Shown here piece after piece: positions 62,211 through 64,000 of a stretch of 64,000 nt of DNA. The notes under the pieces were generated by a model, which was not told the DNA's origin, made no database searches, and saw nothing but the letters and a program-made list of their open reading frames with translations. The translations under genes and the position numbers were made by a program. The DNA is taken from assembly GCA_030431475.1 (NCBI GenBank), contig JAUIJD010000011.1:1-64000 (forward strand). The letters run 5' to 3'. Position 1 is the stretch's first letter, and each line of letters starts with the position of its first letter. Origin of the DNA: Verrucomicrobiia bacterium (GTDB lineage: Bacteria > Verrucomicrobiota > Verrucomicrobiia > Verrucomicrobiales > Akkermansiaceae).

Positions 62211-62993
62211 ATGATCGATCAAATCGTCTCCCGTTCCCGCCGGATGCCGGCAGCCATCGTCACCACGGCACTCCTCACGGCGCCGGCGCTTTTCGCGCAG
62301 GATGCTCCGGCTGAGAAGAACGCCCTCCAGAAGTATGTCCTCGATGGTGGACCGACGATGATCTTCATCGGCCTCGCGGTGCTGGCGCTCATCGCGCTCT
62401 GCGTCTTCAACTTCATCAACCTCACCAAGTCGAAGTTCTGCCCCGAGGACCTCAAGATGGCGCTGATGGATCACATGACGAACTGCCGCGTGCGCTCCGC
62501 CATCGAACTCGCCGCCTCGCATCCCTCCTATCTCGGCCGCATGATGGCCTACTCGCTGCCGAACATCGACGCGACCCGCCCGGAAGACCTCGGCCGCGAC
62601 CAGATCGAGGACGCGATCGCCGACTTCTCGATCAACGAGAACCGCAAGTCGATGACCTGGGTCAACTACGTCTCGCTCGTCGCGCAGGCGGCCCCGATGC
62701 TCGGCCTTCTCGGTACCGTCATCGGTATGGTCCAGGCCTTCGGCATCCTGGCGGAGACCGGCAACGCCAACCCGACCCAGCTTGCGGGATCCATCTCGGT
62801 CGCCCTCCTCACCACCATGTGGGGCCTGATCACCGCGATTCCCTCGCTGCTCGCCTACTTCTTCTTCAAGAACCGCCTGAACAACCTCGTCGCCGAGTGC
62901 CACCACGCGGCCGAGGACCTGATCAACGCCTCGGTGCAAACCGTCAATCAGGACGCGTATCTTGCCAAGATTCCGGAAGGCGTCGCCGTTTGA
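62211..62993 (+). CDS. exbB: ExbB/TolQ-type proton channel protein
   Basis: 260 residues. A cleavable signal-like N-terminus (PAAIVTTALLTAPALFAQDA) precedes three transmembrane segments: GPTMIFIGLAVLALIALCVF (~47), the conserved LVAQAAPMLGLLGTVIGMVQ (~162) and LLTTMWGLITAIPSLLAYFF (~203). This is the MotA/TolQ/ExbB fold. With ExbD it forms the inner-membrane motor that couples the proton gradient to TonB-dependent outer-membrane transport. It is first gene of an operon; a GC-rich stem-loop lies between it and the next gene. The window ends before any TonB gene. Confidence 0.93.
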   Translation: MIDQIVSRSRRMPAAIVTTALLTAPALFAQDAPAEKNALQKYVLDGGPTMIFIGLAVLALIALCVFNFINLTKSKFCPEDLKMALMDHMTNCRVRSAIELAASHPSYLGRMMAYSLPNIDATRPEDLGRDQIEDAIADFSINENRKSMTWVNYVSLVAQAAPMLGLLGTVIGMVQAFGILAETGNANPTQLAGSISVALLTTMWGLITAIPSLLAYFFFKNRLNNLVAECHHAAEDLINASVQTVNQDAYLAKIPEGVAV

Positions 62994-63000
62994 TCCCGGG

Positions 63001-63021
63001 GAGGCGGGGTCGTCCCGCCTC
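63001..63021 (+). other. Intercistronic stem-loop between exbB and exbD
   Basis: A perfect hairpin gaggcggg-gtcgt-cccgcctc with no T run. It may stabilise the upstream message or tune relative expression of exbB and exbD. Confidence 0.5.
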
Positions 63022-63047
63022 CGCATCAACCCGACCAAACCCGAATC

Positions 63048-63512
63048 ATGGCTTCCACCCGACTCCGCAACGCCAAGGCGAACGAAGGCGACGATCTCGC
63101 GATCGACATGTCGCCGATGATCGACATGGTGTTCCTGCTCCTGATCTTCTTCCTCGTCAACGCGACGATGATCATCGTCGAGCAGGACCCCAACGTGAAG
63201 CCGCCCGTCGCCAGTCACGCCAAGGAGGCGGAGAACGGCAAGGGCCGCGTCGTCATCAACATCTACGACGACGGGTCCGTCTTCGATGCCGGCGGCCTCA
63301 AGAACGGCGTCAAGCTCAACGAGGACGAGGACATCTTCGACTACGTCAAGAAGGCGAAGGAGGAGGTCGATCTGCAGGGCTTCGAGCCGCGACTCCACCT
63401 CCGTGGGGACAAGGAGGCGGTCTTCAAGGAGTGCCGTCGCGTGATCCGCCTGGCCGCCAAGGCCGGCGTGGATCAGGTGATCTTCGCCACCTACGCCTTC
63501 GAGCCGAACTAA
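63048..63512 (+). CDS. exbD: ExbD/TolR-type biopolymer transport protein (first copy)
   Basis: 154 residues. One N-terminal transmembrane helix (IDMSPMIDMVFLLLIFFLVN) contains the conserved Asp that carries protons; the periplasmic domain follows (RVVINIYDDGSVFDAGG, then VIRLAAKAGVDQVIFATYAF). It partners with ExbB in the inner-membrane motor. It is followed 16 bp later by a second ExbD gene, so the three genes form one operon. Confidence 0.93.
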   Translation: MASTRLRNAKANEGDDLAIDMSPMIDMVFLLLIFFLVNATMIIVEQDPNVKPPVASHAKEAENGKGRVVINIYDDGSVFDAGGLKNGVKLNEDEDIFDYVKKAKEEVDLQGFEPRLHLRGDKEAVFKECRRVIRLAAKAGVDQVIFATYAFEPN

Positions 63513-63528
63513 GCCCGCCAAACCCGAT

Positions 63529-63993
63529 ATGGCCCGCCACAAGAGAGACGAAGCGATGGAGGAGGACCAGCCGAAGCTGGACATCTCCTCGCTCATCGAC
63601 GCCACCTTCCTGCTCCTCATCTACTTTCTGGTCACCACCACCATCGTGCCCCGGGAAAGCGACGTGCAGATGCAGCTCCCGGCCGCCGCGCCGAGCGAGA
63701 CGCCGCCCGAGATCGAGCCGAAGCTGATCCGCATCGACGCCGCCGGCGCGATCTATGTCGGCTCCGGTGCCGGACAGATCCCGATGGACGCCAACGCCGA
63801 CTCGCGCGACGTGCCGATGCTGTTCGAGGATCTCAAGGCCTACGCCGCCAGTGCCAAGTCGGCCAGCGCCGAGCCGCTGGTGCAGATCTACGTCGACGGC
63901 GGTGCCAAGCAGCAACGGGTGATCGACGTCCTCAACGCCCTCGCCGGTGTCGAGATCTCGAAGGTCACCTTCACCGATCTGGTCGACCCGTGA
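63529..63993 (+). CDS. ExbD/TolR-type biopolymer transport protein (second copy)
   Basis: 154 residues, complete, with the stop codon seven bases before the window end. The transmembrane segment LDISSLIDATFLLLIYFLVT again holds the conserved Asp. The periplasmic part (LIRIDAAGAIYVGSGAGQI, PLVQIYVDGGAKQQRVIDVL, VEISKVTFTDLVD) is longer in the middle and only distantly similar to the first copy. Two unlike ExbD subunits beside one ExbB suggest a heteromeric motor. It starts 16 bp after the first exbD stop. Confidence 0.92.
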   Translation: MARHKRDEAMEEDQPKLDISSLIDATFLLLIYFLVTTTIVPRESDVQMQLPAAAPSETPPEIEPKLIRIDAAGAIYVGSGAGQIPMDANADSRDVPMLFEDLKAYAASAKSASAEPLVQIYVDGGAKQQRVIDVLNALAGVEISKVTFTDLVDP

Positions 63994-64000
63994 CCGCTGC

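Noticed and set aside
1-64000. tRNA, rRNA, riboswitch or prophage
   Set aside because: No T-loop or rRNA core words, no recognised aptamer leader and no phage structural or integrase genes were seen while reading; a covariance-model scan would be needed for certainty.

Overview
The window comes from a high-GC bacterium that is almost certainly a member of the Verrucomicrobiota (order Verrucomicrobiales, Luteolibacter/Haloferula/Roseibacillus-like). The evidence is the large set of secreted beta-rich proteins (autotransporter-associated beta-strand repeats, LamG, right-handed beta-helix proteins of the 'choice-of-anchor Q' kind), three PEP-CTERM proteins, an SHD1-type domain, a DUF6429 protein and dense interspersed palindromic repeats. 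This assignment rests on family recognition from memory, not on a search. Most genes are ordinary chromosomal genes. I see no prophage, CRISPR array, tRNA, rRNA, plasmid or secondary-metabolite cluster.

Layout. 0-8 kb: the first codons of an IS1182-type transposase (cut by the window edge), a giant secreted beta-strand-repeat protein, a lipoprotein and a PAS/SpoIIE (RsbU-type) phosphatase. 8-18 kb: housekeeping and repair genes, namely coaC and gmk (overlapping), oligopeptidase A, a Nudix hydrolase, dinB, a cytochrome b562-like protein and mutS. The spaces between them hold seven copies of a GC-rich palindrome. mutS itself carries two in-frame insertions that look like the genome's intergenic repeat DNA. 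18-25 kb: a Fic/wHTH gene flanked by a shared palindromic repeat, a decayed LacI/XylR-type regulator, two secreted amidohydrolases with His/Cys-rich tails, and a REP-associated tyrosine transposase (RAYT) flanked by inverted REPs.

25-33 kb is the repeat-rich accessory stretch: an IS481-family element, an orphan end of the same IS, four direct copies and one inverted partial copy of a ~240-bp repeat, and a ~205-bp MITE-like element, interleaved with secreted proteins. 33-45 kb: three PEP-CTERM proteins, two further beta-helix proteins, arsM with a tiny membrane protein, a lactonase and a thioredoxin-like protein. 45-54 kb: two aldo/keto reductases, a zinc metallopeptidase, a CoA-binding protein, a PQQ-type propeller, a rhomboid protease, a DUF2293 protein, an animal-type haem peroxidase and an AmpG-like transporter. 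54-64 kb: two secreted metzincin proteases, a 3D-domain lipoprotein, endonuclease III and an exbB-exbD-exbD operon.

How the genes fit together. Envelope and secretion functions dominate. Several large secreted proteins end in what looks like one recurring module: a Ca-binding-like D-rich segment, then a 'sxDLxxW'-type beta domain, then an F-(L/M/Y)-R ending. The PEP-CTERM proteins lack it, which suggests two alternative surface-sorting routes. ExbB/ExbD would energise outer-membrane transport. DinB, MutS and Nth cover DNA repair; DinB and MutS both end in a beta-clamp-binding motif. The best candidates for something undescribed are the C-terminal module, the mutS insertions and the layered repeat families. 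None is proven here.
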